In this document: positions 27,561 through 37,229 of the stretch, piece by piece
Layout of the letters: each line of letters begins with the position of its first letter
How positions within the stretch are numbered: position 1 is the first letter of the stretch
NCBI RefSeq assembly: GCF_009362735.1
Contig: NZ_WHNP01000034.1
Span: 1-64,000, forward strand
Source of the DNA: Paraburkholderia franconis
Lineage (GTDB): Bacteria; Pseudomonadota; Gammaproteobacteria; Burkholderiales; Burkholderiaceae
Direction of reading: 5' to 3'
Length of the DNA: 64,000 bases
The notes under the pieces: generated by a model
Told to the model about the DNA's origin: nothing
The model's database searches: none
Seen by the model: only the letters and a program-made list of their open reading frames with translations
Made by a program: the position numbers and the translations under genes

Positions 27561-28022
27561 TCACGCCTCCTTCGCGGCCCGCTTCACGGCCGCGCGAATC
27601 CGGTTGTACGTGCCGCAGCGGCAGATGTTGCCCGCCATCGCCGCGTCGATGTCGGCGTCGCTCGGAGTCGGGTTCTGCGCAAGCAGCGACGCTGCCTGCA
27701 TCACCTGGCCCGACTGGCAGTAGCCGCATTGCACGACGTCGAGGTGCCGCCATGCCGCCTGAACTTTCTTGCCCGCAGGCGTATCGCCGACGGCTTCGAT
27801 CGTCGTGATCTTCTTCTCGCCAACAGCCGCAATGGGCAGCACACAGGAACGCACGGCCACGCCGTCCAGATGCACGGTGCACGCGCCGCACTGCGCAATG
27901 CCGCAGCCGAACTTCGTTCCCGTGAGACCGATGATGTCGCGCAGCACCCAGAGCACGGGCATGTCGTGCGGCGCGTCGATGGTATGAGACTGGCCGTTGA
28001 TGTTCAGCGTTGTCATGTCCAT
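27561..28022 (-). CDS. iorA: [2Fe-2S] subunit of the molybdenum hydroxylase (IorA-like)
   Basis: A 153-residue iron-sulfur protein. The plant-ferredoxin-type cluster site is [16 protein letters not shown] with a following Cys in RSCVLP. The second cluster site is QCGYCQSGQ and [10 protein letters not shown]. Together they carry electrons from the Mo centre to the cytochrome. It lacks its own signal and probably hitch-hikes with the Tat-exported IorB. First gene of a three-gene operon; an internal ATG two codons in is an alternative start. Confidence 0.92.
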   Translation of the reverse strand: MDMTTLNINGQSHTIDAPHDMPVLWVLRDIIGLTGTKFGCGIAQCGACTVHLDGVAVRSCVLPIAAVGEKKITTIEAVGDTPAGKKVQAAWRHLDVVQCGYCQSGQVMQAASLLAQNPTPSDADIDAAMAGNICRCGTYNRIRAAVKRAAKEA

Positions 28023-28301
28023 TCCGTAAGTGGGTGCCGTTTATCCGCCGACGCCTGACAAAATGCAATCGATCCCCGCACTTTGTCACGCATGGCGCGC
28101 TAATCGTGCAACGCGCATGGATGCACACAGCGTGCATCGACCCATTGCGCATGCAATCAAAAACTGAGGTCAATCGATTGTAGTGGCACGTTAAAAAACG
28201 TGCGTGCGGACTGCCCGCCGAGGCTATCGCTCGATACCGATTGCACCGGTGTTCGATGTCGCGTGTAATAGCCGTGCACGCTATCTGCCTGGAGTCGAAC
28301 G

Positions 28302-28700
28302 ATGAACGACCAACGCGCCATTCAGTTTCTTGGGGACATTCGCAAGCCGCTGCTCGTGCTGCACAAAGCGATACTCGATCACGAGCGCGCGTTGTATGAA
28401 AAGGAGTTCGGGCCTGTCACGCCCGCTGCGTTCCTGCAGGTGTTGATCAACGGCTCGGGCTTTCGCTGGCTAACGCCGCTATCGACGGTGATCGCCAATG
28501 TCGACGAGACTCTCGACAACGACGAAGCGACTTCCGCTGAACGCACCGCAGCCGTGGAGTCGACAGTGGGCCTTTTCTCCGATGACGTGCCGGGCAATCT
28601 GTTTCTGCCGCGCTATCGGCAGATCTTGCAGAACAGCCCCGAAATACTTCATGCACATGGACAGGTCGCGCCGATCCTGAAGTCGGTCGAAGGGGCGTGA
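28302..28700 (+). CDS. Conserved hypothetical protein
   Basis: A 132-residue soluble, probably all-helical protein, with no signal peptide, membrane segment or motif I can assign. The ATG has TGGAG upstream. It ends 61 bases before a dehalogenase-like hydrolase on the same strand and may be co-transcribed with it. Confidence 0.65.
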   Translation: MNDQRAIQFLGDIRKPLLVLHKAILDHERALYEKEFGPVTPAAFLQVLINGSGFRWLTPLSTVIANVDETLDNDEATSAERTAAVESTVGLFSDDVPGNLFLPRYRQILQNSPEILHAHGQVAPILKSVEGA

Positions 28701-28761
28701 CCATCGTTATCCATCGAAACAGATCGCGCTCGCGCGGTTCGCGAAACGGAGTTCAACACCG

Positions 28762-29580
28762 ATGAAGCAATGGACGCTCGATCAGACATTCACATACCGC
28801 GATCAGGCCGTGCGCTATCGGACCTTCGGCGATGGTCCGCCGATCGTTCTGATTCACGGCACGCCGTTTTCATCATGGGTATGGCACCGGATCGCGCCGC
28901 ATCTCGCGCATGAACGCAAAGTGTATGTCTACGATCTGCCCGGCTATGGACAGTCCGAAATGCGTGAAGGCCAGGACGTCTCGCTCGGTGTGCAGAACGG
29001 CGTGCTGGGCGCGCTGCTGGCGCATTGGAAGCTCGATGCGCCCGATGTCGTCGCGCACGATTTCGGCGGCGCAACAGCGCTGCGCGCGCATCTGATCGAT
29101 GGCTGCGAATATCGAAGCCTGACGCTGATCGACCCGGTTGCCGTCGCGCCCTGGGGCTCGCCGTTCGTCAGGCACGTGCGCGAGCACGCGGCGGCGTTCG
29201 CTGGCCTGCCTGCGTATATCCATGCGGCAATCGTCGATGCGTATATTCGCGGCGCGGTCGCGAGGCCTATTTCCACTGAGAGTCTCGCTCCCTATGTCGA
29301 GCCGTGGCTCGGGGACATCGGGCAGCCGGCCTTTTATCGTCAGATCGCGCAGATGGATCAGCGCTATACGGATGAAGTCGAAGCGCGCTATCCGCGGATA
29401 CGCTGCCGCACGCAGATTCTGTGGGGCGAAGACGACCAATGGATTCCCATCGAGCGCGGGCGGCATCTGGCGAGTCTCGTGCCCGGCGCGCGTTTTCAGG
29501 CCGTGCCGAACGCCGGACATCTGATGCAGGAAGACGCGCCCGAAGCGATCGTCGCCGCCGTGATGCGCTGGATCGGCTGA
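28762..29580 (+). CDS. Alpha/beta hydrolase with Asp nucleophile (haloalkane-dehalogenase-like)
   Basis: A 272-residue alpha/beta-hydrolase. The oxyanion HGTP loop lies at 32-35 and the nucleophile elbow reads AHDFGG with D100 in place of the Ser of esterases. The catalytic acid is probably in the WGEDDQWIP region and the His in NAGHLMQ. An Asp nucleophile is the mark of haloalkane and haloacetate dehalogenases and epoxide hydrolases, so hydrolysis of a C-halogen or epoxide bond is likely. The ATG has CGGAG upstream. Confidence 0.82.
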   Translation: MKQWTLDQTFTYRDQAVRYRTFGDGPPIVLIHGTPFSSWVWHRIAPHLAHERKVYVYDLPGYGQSEMREGQDVSLGVQNGVLGALLAHWKLDAPDVVAHDFGGATALRAHLIDGCEYRSLTLIDPVAVAPWGSPFVRHVREHAAAFAGLPAYIHAAIVDAYIRGAVARPISTESLAPYVEPWLGDIGQPAFYRQIAQMDQRYTDEVEARYPRIRCRTQILWGEDDQWIPIERGRHLASLVPGARFQAVPNAGHLMQEDAPEAIVAAVMRWIG

Positions 29581-29601
29581 GCAACGGGCCTAAACGTAGC
29601 G

Positions 29602-29632
29602 AGGCGCCGGCGAACTTCGTTCGTCGGCGCCT
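29602..29632. terminator. Bidirectional hairpin between convergent genes
   Basis: A nearly perfect 14-base stem (AGGCGCCGGCGAAC and GTTCGTCGGCGCCT) with a 3-base loop lies between the hydrolase and the NlpD-like gene, which converge. The flanking T-runs are weak, but the stem is very stable. Confidence 0.6.
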
Positions 29633-29675
29633 TGCCTTCAGGCCGGTATTCCGTGCACGCGTTGAAACGGCTCGA

Positions 29676-30626
29676 TCAGCTCCGTTGATGCGGCAGAAAA
29701 GGCATCGGATCGATTGGCTTGCCGTCGTGGCGCAGCTCGAACAGCACGGAGACGCGCGAGTTGTTCTCGCTGCCCATCTCGGCGATCTGCTGCCCCTTGC
29801 GCACGATGTCGCCCGTCTTCACGAGCAGTTTGCGATTGTGCGCGTAGGCCGTCAGAAAGTCCTTGTTGTGCTGGACGATGATGAGGCTGCCGTACTCGTT
29901 GAGCCCCGTGCCCGCGTACATCACCTTGCCGTCCGCAGCGGCCCGGATCGGGTCGCCCGGCTTGCCGCCGATTTCGATGCCGCGCGTCTCGCCCGGCTGG
30001 AAAGCCTCGACGACGCTGCCCTGCGCCGGCCAGATCAGCGACACGCCCTTCGCGTGACGCGACACTTCGGCGTTCACTTCGCGCGCTTCGGCGGCGCTCG
30101 GCGCAGGCGCGGCGGCCGAAGCCGTCGTGCTCTGTGCGTTGTTCGAGCCGTCGGCGTCATTCGAATCGCTGCCGGTTGCGCTGCTGACTGTCGCGCCCGA
30201 CGCATTGCCGGCGTTCGCATTCACGCTCGACGTCGATCCGTTTGAAGCCGAAGAAGATGTCACCGGCATCGCGACCATTTTGACGGCATCCGGCGACGAC
30301 ACCTTCAGTGACTGACCGGCCCGCAAGCGCGCGTGTGGTTTCAGATGATTCCACGCGACGATCTGCGCGACCGTCACGTTATGGCTGCGCGCGATGCGGG
30401 CAAGCGAATCGCCGCGCCGCACCTTGTACATGACGGGCGGCACGGGTTGCGCGACCATCTGCGTCGCGGGTTGCGCGGGCGTTGAATTTGCGGCCGTCTG
30501 GTTGCTCGCGGCCGCGTCATTGTTATTCGCATTCTGTTCGCCGACGTGCGCGCAGGCACCCAGCATCAAGGCGAAGGCAAAGCTCGCGAAACTGGCCCAC
30601 GTCTTATCGAGTCCACTCATCGACAT
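29676..30626 (-). CDS. NlpD-like lipoprotein with LysM and degenerate LytM (M23) domains
   Basis: A 316-residue outer-membrane lipoprotein (LMLGAC, Cys25). It has a LysM at about 66-110 (YKVRRGDSLARIARSHNV), a long Ser/Asn/Ala linker, and a LytM domain at about 200-315. The zinc ligands of active M23 peptidases are missing: the first motif reads RGIEIGGKPGD and the last SVLFELRHDGK. This matches NlpD/EnvC, which activate cell-wall amidases at division rather than cutting peptidoglycan. It is not next to rpoS, so it may be a paralogue of the main nlpD. Confidence 0.85.
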   Translation of the reverse strand: MSMSGLDKTWASFASFAFALMLGACAHVGEQNANNNDAAASNQTAANSTPAQPATQMVAQPVPPVMYKVRRGDSLARIARSHNVTVAQIVAWNHLKPHARLRAGQSLKVSSPDAVKMVAMPVTSSSASNGSTSSVNANAGNASGATVSSATGSDSNDADGSNNAQSTTASAAAPAPSAAEAREVNAEVSRHAKGVSLIWPAQGSVVEAFQPGETRGIEIGGKPGDPIRAAADGKVMYAGTGLNEYGSLIIVQHNKDFLTAYAHNRKLLVKTGDIVRKGQQIAEMGSENNSRVSVLFELRHDGKPIDPMPFLPHQRS

Positions 30627-31060
30627 CTGCTCTCCCGCATTGTTCGTTAAAGACCGGATGCGCGCTTCTGCCTGCCCAGCAGGTGTCGACCGACACTTGC
30701 GAACGGTGGCGCAGCATGCCGCCTTGATGCGGCTGCAACCTTCCGGCGCTGTGCCGGAATCAGCCGATGCCCTGCCGGAGCCGCGTCAAACGTGATGCGA
30801 TCTTCCGTCAAAAGGGCCAGATTAAGCGTCTAAAATGAATCCCGCATTGTAGATTGCGTGCGCCGGAAAAGCGGGCGGCCCGAACACTCTGATACAAATG
30901 AAATGTTTGACGGCGGCTTTTTTGCTTGCCCCGCCCTGCGACGCCCGTCGCGCGGGCGTCGAAGCGTCATGACGACCGCTCAATCTCATATCGGCATGAC
31001 GCGCACGAAACTTGAGACGCGCGCCGTTACCCCACCGTTGCCCTTTATGGAGACGAACGC
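30627..31060. other. Divergent intergenic region, no gene seen
   Basis: About 430 bases between the NlpD-like gene and the SRPBCC gene. No frame has both a ribosome site and family similarity. Confidence 0.4.
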
Positions 31061-31468
31061 ATGACTGGCCCTGTCGAATCGAAAACCATCAGCGTGTCGA
31101 TCGCGCGCGATTGGCGCGAAGTCTACGCATTCATGGAGCACCCGCTGTCGTTCGCGCAGTGGGCATCGGGGCTCGGCAAGCCGTTGCGCGGCGAAGGCTC
31201 GCAGTGGACCTTCGAAAGCGCCGACGGCCACCCCGTCACCGTGCGCTTCACGCCGCGCAATCCGTATGGCGTGCTCGATCACTATGTGACGACTGAACAC
31301 GGTGACGAGATTTACGTGCCGATGCGCGTCATCGCGAACGGCGACGGCGCCGAAGTGCTCTTCACGCTGCTGCGCGCGGCCGACATGAGCGACGCGCGAT
31401 TTGCCGCCGACGCGCAATGGGTCGAGCGCGATCTCGCCGCGCTGAAGCGGTTTCTCGAGAAGCGCTAG
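31061..31468 (+). CDS. SRPBCC-fold (polyketide cyclase/START-like) protein
   Basis: A 135-residue small protein with the pattern of the SRPBCC superfamily: IARDWREVYAFMEHPLSFAQW, beta-rich middle, and a long C-terminal helix (VERDLAALKRFLE). Such proteins bind hydrophobic ligands; no specific function can be assigned. The start is set by GGAG ten bases upstream. Convergent with the DeoR gene. Confidence 0.8.
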   Translation: MTGPVESKTISVSIARDWREVYAFMEHPLSFAQWASGLGKPLRGEGSQWTFESADGHPVTVRFTPRNPYGVLDHYVTTEHGDEIYVPMRVIANGDGAEVLFTLLRAADMSDARFAADAQWVERDLAALKRFLEKR

Positions 31469-31486
31469 CGCAAGGCGCGCATCGCT

Positions 31487-32242
31487 TCATGCACGCACGA
31501 TCGTCACGCCGAGCGCATCGAAGGGCGCGGTCGCTTCGCGAGGCGTGCCCTTCTCGACGACAATCGTACTGGCCGCATTGATGTCCGCGATCTTGTAGGC
31601 GGACGCGGCGTTCAGCTTCTCCGACGACGCCAGCACGACCGTCTCCGCTGCGTGCGCCGCAAGCGCGCGCTTGATGTACGCCTCCTCCAGATCGCCCGTG
31701 CTGAGCCCCGCCTCGGTGTGAACGCCCGTCACGCCCATGAAGTAGAGATCGGCGCGAATGTGGCTGAGCGCTTCGATGGCAGCCGCGCCCACCGTCACCA
31801 TCGAATGACGGAACAGCCGCCCGCCGATTAGCACGACTTCGAGCGCTTCGTGTTCCGCCAGTTCGACCGCTATGCTCGGGCTGTGGGTCACGATCGTCGC
31901 GCGCAGATCGATCGGGAGGTGGCGGGCCAGCTGGATCGCCGTCGTGCCGCCATCGACGATTGCAATCTGCCCCGGTGCGATCATCTGCGCGGCGGCCCGT
32001 CCGATCGCCGCCTTCGCCTCCGAGCCGATCGACCGGCGCTTCGCGAGGTCCGCCACGGCCGGTGACGACGGCAACGCGCCGCCATGGACGCGCTGCAACT
32101 TGCCTTCGGCGGCAAGCTCGCGCAGATCGCGCCGCACCGTGTCTTCCGATACGCCGAACGATTCGCTCAGGGGCTTCGCCAGCACCTGGCCGTCGCGCTT
32201 GAGCGCATCGAGGATCAGTTTCTTGCGTTGAGAGGTCAGCAT
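31487..32242 (-). CDS. DeoR-family transcriptional regulator
   Basis: A 251-residue repressor. The N-terminal HTH covers residues 3-57 (LSESFGVSEDTVRRDLRELA) and is followed by the DeoR family signature LQRVHGG. The sugar-phosphate-sensing domain covers about 75-230 (VDGGTTAIQLARHL, GLSTGDLEEAYIKRA). Divergent from nudK. Candidate operator repeats lie between the two at 32288-32325, suggesting control of nudK or of its own gene. Confidence 0.9.
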   Translation of the reverse strand: MLTSQRKKLILDALKRDGQVLAKPLSESFGVSEDTVRRDLRELAAEGKLQRVHGGALPSSPAVADLAKRRSIGSEAKAAIGRAAAQMIAPGQIAIVDGGTTAIQLARHLPIDLRATIVTHSPSIAVELAEHEALEVVLIGGRLFRHSMVTVGAAAIEALSHIRADLYFMGVTGVHTEAGLSTGDLEEAYIKRALAAHAAETVVLASSEKLNAASAYKIADINAASTIVVEKGTPREATAPFDALGVTIVRA

Positions 32243-32287
32243 CGGGTTTGCCTGAATAACGGTCCGCGATAGCCACCTGCTCGGCTA

Positions 32288-32325
32288 TGCACGATTTTTC
32301 TTGATTTTGCATGAATCTGCACGAT
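32288..32325. promoter_or_regulatory. Candidate DeoR operator: three direct TGCAYGA repeats
   Basis: TGCACGAT at 32288, TGCATGAA at 32308 and TGCACGAT at 32318 lie between the divergent DeoR and nudK genes, spaced 20 and 10 bases apart (whole helical turns). Repeated same-face sites are typical of DeoR-type repressors. This is inference from position and repetition. Confidence 0.4.
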
Positions 32326-32409
32326 ACCATGATTCGACAGCGCGGCCTATCCGGGACGCGTCCTACCGGAATCACCGCCTCCGATTCCGGCCTCGACACA
32401 GGAGTGCAC

Positions 32410-32997
32410 ATGAGCGGAACCGTTGAACGCGTGCGTATCGTCAACGTGCAGGTGCTATCCGACGAATGGTACGTGCTGAAGAAAACCACCTTCGACTATC
32501 AGCGCGCCGACGGCAGCTTGCAGCGGTTGAGCCGCGAGACCTACGACCGCGGCAACGGCGCGACGCTTCTTCTCTACGATCTGCGGCGCAGAACCGTCGT
32601 GCTCACGCGGCAGTTCCGCTTCCCCGCCTTCGTCAACGGCCATGATGGGATGTTGATCGAGACGCCTGGCGGGTTGCTCGAGGAAGCGTCACCGGAAGAA
32701 AGAATTCGCGCCGAGGTCGAAGAGGAAACGGGCTATCGAGTCCAAACGGTGCGCAAAATCTTCGAGGCATTCATGAGCCCGGGCTCGGTGACGGAGAAGG
32801 TCTATTTCTTCGTCGCCGAATACGACGCGGGCACGCGCGTGGGCCGAGGCGGCGGAGTCATCGACGAGGGCGAAGACATCGAAGTGCTTGAATTGCCGCT
32901 CGTCGATGCGCTAACGATGGTTGCGCGAGGCGAGATCATGGACGGCAAGACTATCATGCTGCTGCAGTATGCGGCTTTGCATTTGTTCCGGGAATGA
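32410..32997 (+). CDS. nudK: GDP-mannose pyrophosphatase, NudK type
   Basis: A 195-residue Nudix hydrolase resembling E. coli NudK over its full length: SDEWYVLKKTTFDYQRADG, YDRGNGATLLLYD and EAFMSPGSVTEKVYFFVAEY. The Nudix helix is partly divergent at the start (ETPGGLLEEASPEERIRAEV) but keeps EEETGY. NudK cleaves GDP-mannose to GMP and mannose 1-phosphate. The ATG at 32410 lies nine bases after AGGAG; the upstream open frame is not conserved. Confidence 0.87.
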   Translation: MSGTVERVRIVNVQVLSDEWYVLKKTTFDYQRADGSLQRLSRETYDRGNGATLLLYDLRRRTVVLTRQFRFPAFVNGHDGMLIETPGGLLEEASPEERIRAEVEEETGYRVQTVRKIFEAFMSPGSVTEKVYFFVAEYDAGTRVGRGGGVIDEGEDIEVLELPLVDALTMVARGEIMDGKTIMLLQYAALHLFRE

Positions 32998-33025
32998 ACT
33001 TGCGCGTTCGCAATTCGGGCGCCAT

Positions 33026-33063
33026 AAAAAAGCCCGCCGCTCTTCGAATGAAGCGCGACGGGC
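33026..33063 (-). terminator. Rho-independent terminator of the porin gene
   Basis: On the minus strand a GC-rich hairpin (GCCCGTCGCGC..GCGGCGGGC, with mismatches) is followed by six T residues, 47 bases past the porin stop codon. Confidence 0.8.
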
Positions 33064-33109
33064 AATGCGTGGAAAGCTCACGACACGAATGTCGCTTGCT
33101 ACATGACGC

Positions 33110-34261
33110 TTAGAACTTGTGGCGGATCGCTGCGCGGAACGCAAACTGATTCGCCGTCGACGACGGAGCCTGTGTGCCCAGGATGAACGCGTTGTCCATG
33201 ACGGAGTTCGTCTTGTCGCCCGCGACCTTCTGATACATGCCCTGCACGTAGAAGTCCGTACGCTTCGAAACGTTGTAGTCCGCCATCAGGCCGACTGAGT
33301 GGACCTTCGGCTTCACGCCGCCCGTCGATGCATCGTAGCTCTCCATCGTGTACACGTATTCGCCGCCGACGAAGAACGCGGGCGTGACCTGATACTTCGC
33401 GTTCAGTTCGAAGTTCTGGAACTTTAGTGTGTTCAGCGTCGCGCCCGGCGCGATGATCGCGGCCGGATCGGCCAGATAGCCGTTGCCCGTCGGGTTTTTG
33501 TAGTTCGAGTTCGTGTACGCAAAGCCGACCGTCGCCGAGCCGAGCGTGTAGTTGATGCCCGCGCCAAACACGCGCATACGTTGCGCAAGAAAGCTTGCGT
33601 CGTTGGTTGCGATCGCGCCGCCCGTCGTCGCGCCCGCGTTATTCGCCTGCAGGTACGCGGCGGCGAGCAGCAGACCGCCCGTCGCGTATTGCGCGCCGAT
33701 GCTGTACTGACGGTCGTTAGCGAAGTTCGTGTCGTTGCTGAAGCTGTACGTGCCGCCGAACTTGAAGCCCGCGATGTCGGGGCTCGCATATTTGATCGTG
33801 TTGTTGACGCGGAACGAGTTGTCCGTGTTGTCGTTGTCGAACGGATGCGAGAACAGATAGCCGGACCAGTTGCCGTTTGACGTCGTTTGCGCAAGGTAAT
33901 CGACGACGGAATCGTACTGACGGCCGAATGTGACCGTACCGAACTTATCGTTCGACAGACCGACATACGCCTGACGGCCAAACATGCGGCCACCTTGGCC
34001 GAGCCGGCCGCTATTCAGGTCGAAACCGTTTTCCAGCTGGAAGATAGCCTTGTTGCCGCCACCCAGGTCTTCCGCGCCCTTCATGCCCCAGCGGCTGCCT
34101 TGCGCGTAGCCGCTTTGCAGCTCGACTACGCTGTTGCCGCCGACGTTGTTCGTATAGTCGATGCCCTCGTCGATCACGCCATACAGAGTGACACTGCTTT
34201 GTGCAAAGACGGAAGCGGTGAATGCGGCGGTGGCGGCCAATGCGATGACCTGTTTTTTCAT
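33110..34261 (-). CDS. Outer-membrane general porin (Burkholderia OpcP/Omp38 type)
   Basis: A 383-residue trimeric beta-barrel porin. The signal peptide ends near ASVFAQS and the mature protein opens with SVTLYGVIDEGIDY, the hallmark of beta-proteobacterial porins. GRQAYVGLSNDKFGTVTFGRQ and a C-terminal aromatic strand (FRAAIRHKF) with terminal Phe fit the family. ATG has CGGAG upstream. Monocistronic with its own terminator. Confidence 0.95.
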   Translation of the reverse strand: MKKQVIALAATAAFTASVFAQSSVTLYGVIDEGIDYTNNVGGNSVVELQSGYAQGSRWGMKGAEDLGGGNKAIFQLENGFDLNSGRLGQGGRMFGRQAYVGLSNDKFGTVTFGRQYDSVVDYLAQTTSNGNWSGYLFSHPFDNDNTDNSFRVNNTIKYASPDIAGFKFGGTYSFSNDTNFANDRQYSIGAQYATGGLLLAAAYLQANNAGATTGGAIATNDASFLAQRMRVFGAGINYTLGSATVGFAYTNSNYKNPTGNGYLADPAAIIAPGATLNTLKFQNFELNAKYQVTPAFFVGGEYVYTMESYDASTGGVKPKVHSVGLMADYNVSKRTDFYVQGMYQKVAGDKTNSVMDNAFILGTQAPSSTANQFAFRAAIRHKF

Positions 34262-34727
34262 TGAATGATCTCCGTTTGTTGGTAGAGGTGTGATTCGTTG
34301 TGTTCTGTTTTATACAACTATTCATTCGTCATGCTAAATGTATATAAAGCTTTTTGGAGCTTTACACACATGTGTTATCGACCCACAACGCATGCAGCGG
34401 ACGAGATGCTGCCCGAGCTAGTGCGTGCAGTCCAGTTGAAGCATTCACGGGTGTGAGATTCGTTGTGAAACGCCCACAATTGGTGCGTCAATTCGTGCGA
34501 TTGAATGGGTCTGTCAGACTGGTTCTAACGAGACATGACCCGCTTTCGTTAAAACTTTCTTCTCAGAGACAGCCGCAAGGTGAATCGGAATTGTCTGATT
34601 TGATGTGTCGAAACGTCTACGTATTCTCTGCGCCTCTATGAGGCGTCCGTTGAAGCGCGTATTGAACCTCGCCTCACACCCTCGTCACCATGCGCCACGG
34701 CGCCGTCACGCAGCAGGGAATGCATTG
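34262..34727. other. Divergent intergenic region of porin and regulator
   Basis: About 465 bases, AT-richer near the porin start (34290-34360), as expected for a promoter. No gene seen. Confidence 0.45.
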
Positions 34728-35717
34728 ATGAAGATGACTCATTGTCCTGACTCATACACTTCACGCCATGCCGTGCCCAATCCGGGTTTTAGTCGCTTCC
34801 TAAACCCTATTGGAATCCTTGTATTCGACGGGTTCTCGATGTTGCCTGTGGCAGAAGTCGTCGACGTCTTCGATAAAGCGAATCATGTTCTCGCGGCCGC
34901 ACACCGTGACACGCCCACCTACCGCACTGCCTTTGTTTCCCGCCACGGCGGTTGTATATCCAGCTCGGCGCACATCGACGTATTGACACAATCGATCAAA
35001 CTTTTGGGTAAAGCGCGAGCACTATTCGTCGCGAGCGGTGAAACGGGGGATACGCAATCCGATGGATGGCTTCGCGAAGCGACAGTTGAATCAGACGAGA
35101 TCTTCCCTATTGGTAACGGCGACGCGTTGTTGTCCGCGATGGGGGGATCAAGTCGCTGGTCTACGGCGGGCAACCAGACTCCTACCAGGGACTTGCGCGC
35201 TATGGACACTGGGAGCGTCACTGCCCCACACGCGCCGATGCCACGCTCCGGAATCCGACAGGCACTCGAAATAATCCGGCGGGATTTTGGCGTTGCCATT
35301 CTACGTCGTGTTCTGGAGTTGCTGCCCGATACAAATCGGCCAGAGCTTGCCTTGATTGCAAGCGATAACGGCAAATCGATCAGGCAGAAAATTCAGGAAA
35401 GCGCGCAGTGGATCACGCGCAATTGCAACAAGTCGATTTCCATTACGGTAGCTGCACAAACGGCGAACATGAGCGACCGCTCATATTTACGGCACTTTCG
35501 CGCGGAAATGGGCGTCAATCCTTCTGAGCATCTCCGGCGTTCGCGCATCGAGCTTGCTGCGGCCATGCTGGAATCGAGCGATCTGCCTGTCGACAAAATT
35601 GCAAGACGATGCGGACTGACGGGTGGGGAATGCCTTGCGAGACTTTTTAGGCAGGTTTGGCATATTTCTCCGACAGAGTATCGGAGTCGGTTGCGTTCAA
35701 CGTGCTCAAAGACATGA
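34728..35717 (+). CDS. GlxA-type regulator (DJ-1/PfpI-like domain plus AraC HTH)
   Basis: A 329-residue regulator. The N-terminal DJ-1-like domain covers about 25-190 (PIGILVFDGFSMLPVAEVVDVF) and is poorly conserved in its middle, lacking a clear nucleophile Cys. The AraC HTH pair covers about 225-320 (ITVAAQTANMSDRSYLRHFRA, then SSDLPVDKIARRCGLTG). It immediately precedes the initiating glycosyltransferase gene of the exopolysaccharide locus and is its obvious candidate regulator. ATG 34728 is chosen; upstream codons are not family-like. Confidence 0.87.
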   Translation: MKMTHCPDSYTSRHAVPNPGFSRFLNPIGILVFDGFSMLPVAEVVDVFDKANHVLAAAHRDTPTYRTAFVSRHGGCISSSAHIDVLTQSIKLLGKARALFVASGETGDTQSDGWLREATVESDEIFPIGNGDALLSAMGGSSRWSTAGNQTPTRDLRAMDTGSVTAPHAPMPRSGIRQALEIIRRDFGVAILRRVLELLPDTNRPELALIASDNGKSIRQKIQESAQWITRNCNKSISITVAAQTANMSDRSYLRHFRAEMGVNPSEHLRRSRIELAAAMLESSDLPVDKIARRCGLTGGECLARLFRQVWHISPTEYRSRLRSTCSKT

Positions 35718-35772
35718 GAATTTTTGTCGAGACGAAGCCGCGTATTCTGAATTTTATCGATCGATACAAGCG

Positions 35773-37140
35773 ATGCTGACGCCTATTTTCAAAGCCACCG
35801 ACTTTCTCTGTATTTCGGGGGCCGCCTATATTTCGCAAAGCATCGTCTTTCACGACCGCACTACGTTTTCACATATTGACGGTCTAATGGGCATGCTCGG
35901 GCTTATGCTTCCGTTTATAACGTTTCGGTTTATCAGGGTTTACCGGCCTTTTCGTTATAATTCTGCGCTTGCCAGTGTCATGCGCGTCCTGCTCGCCTGG
36001 TTTATCGCCCAACTAGTTCTGGCTGGGTTGTCACATGCCTATCCTGGCGGTGAACTGCGAAAACATTGGTTGTTGTGGTGGACGACGATAGCCGCATGCA
36101 TGCTCGTCGCCGGACGTTGCACAATCCACGCTTTGCCATCACTGCTGCGTTCGTGGCGGTTTGCACCGGCGCGAATCGCAATCGTCGCGCCGTTCGCAGC
36201 GAATGTCGATCTGCTCATGCGGATAGCTCAGGCGACGAGAAATGCCTTCGTCCCGGAAGTAATTTTCAATCCTTCTCTACCATGCGATACCACAATCGAT
36301 CACGTCCCATTGGTGTGCGAATTGAGTGCGTTCAAGCAGCTTGTACGGATAAAAAATCTTAGGGAAATCTGGATCATCAATCCGCTATTTGAACCGATTT
36401 CCGTCGAGCACTTGATCGAAGAATTTCGGGACGAGTTCGTCAATATTCGTGTGCTGCCGCTGTTTGAAGGAAGCATGCCTGTTAGGGCAGTTGGCGACTT
36501 TCGTGGCGTTCCAGTCCTGAATATCATGGCTACGCCTGAACGAAGTTGGGACGTTCTGCCGAAGGAGCTATTCGACCGCGCGTTTGCTCTTTTCGTGTTG
36601 CTCGCGATTTCTCCAGCGCTGCTCGCGATCGCCATTGCCGTGAAGCTGTCGTCACCAGGTCCGATCATGTTCCGACAGTACCGTATGGGCATGAATGGTG
36701 ATGTCTTTTCGATCTATAAATTTCGCACGATGTTTCAGGATGCGGACCTGCCAGGCTCTGTCGTTCAGGCGCGCAAGGGAGATGCGCGTGTCACCAGAGT
36801 GGGCCGCGTCCTGCGGCGTACGAGCCTCGATGAATTGCCGCAGTTTATCAACGTGCTCAAAGGAGAAATGTCCGTAGTAGGGCCGCGCCCACATGCTGTC
36901 GAGCACGACAAGTATTACAAGGATCTCATCCAGCACTATATGTTCCGGTATCGAATCAAGCCCGGCATCACGGGGTGGGCGCAGGTGAACGGGTATCGGG
37001 GAGAAACGGCAGAGATCGAGAAGATGGAAGCGCGAGTCAAGTTTGACATGCACTACATCCGACATTGGACATTCTGGATGGATATGAAAATTATCGCCTT
37101 GACCATAATTAGGGGATTTATAGGAAATAGTGTGTATTAA
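35773..37140 (+). CDS. Undecaprenyl-phosphate glucose phosphotransferase (WcaJ family)
   Basis: Initiates exopolysaccharide repeat-unit assembly by moving a hexose 1-phosphate onto undecaprenyl phosphate at the inner membrane. The 455-residue protein has four N-terminal hydrophobic segments, a CoA-binding-like middle, one re-entrant membrane helix (about 270-292) and the catalytic domain with [40 protein letters not shown] and [11 protein letters not shown]. Similar to WcaJ/CpsE/GumD. The start is placed at the ATG at 35773, 55 bases after the regulator. It faces the minus-strand operon. Confidence 0.9.
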   Translation: MLTPIFKATDFLCISGAAYISQSIVFHDRTTFSHIDGLMGMLGLMLPFITFRFIRVYRPFRYNSALASVMRVLLAWFIAQLVLAGLSHAYPGGELRKHWLLWWTTIAACMLVAGRCTIHALPSLLRSWRFAPARIAIVAPFAANVDLLMRIAQATRNAFVPEVIFNPSLPCDTTIDHVPLVCELSAFKQLVRIKNLREIWIINPLFEPISVEHLIEEFRDEFVNIRVLPLFEGSMPVRAVGDFRGVPVLNIMATPERSWDVLPKELFDRAFALFVLLAISPALLAIAIAVKLSSPGPIMFRQYRMGMNGDVFSIYKFRTMFQDADLPGSVVQARKGDARVTRVGRVLRRTSLDELPQFINVLKGEMSVVGPRPHAVEHDKYYKDLIQHYMFRYRIKPGITGWAQVNGYRGETAEIEKMEARVKFDMHYIRHWTFWMDMKIIALTIIRGFIGNSVY

Positions 37141-37229
37141 AGGCGTAACAAAAAATTACTTTTTGAGCCCGGCAACTGATGCAGCGGGAGATTTTCCGTC
37201 TCGCTCATTGTTACATTTCATACCACGCT

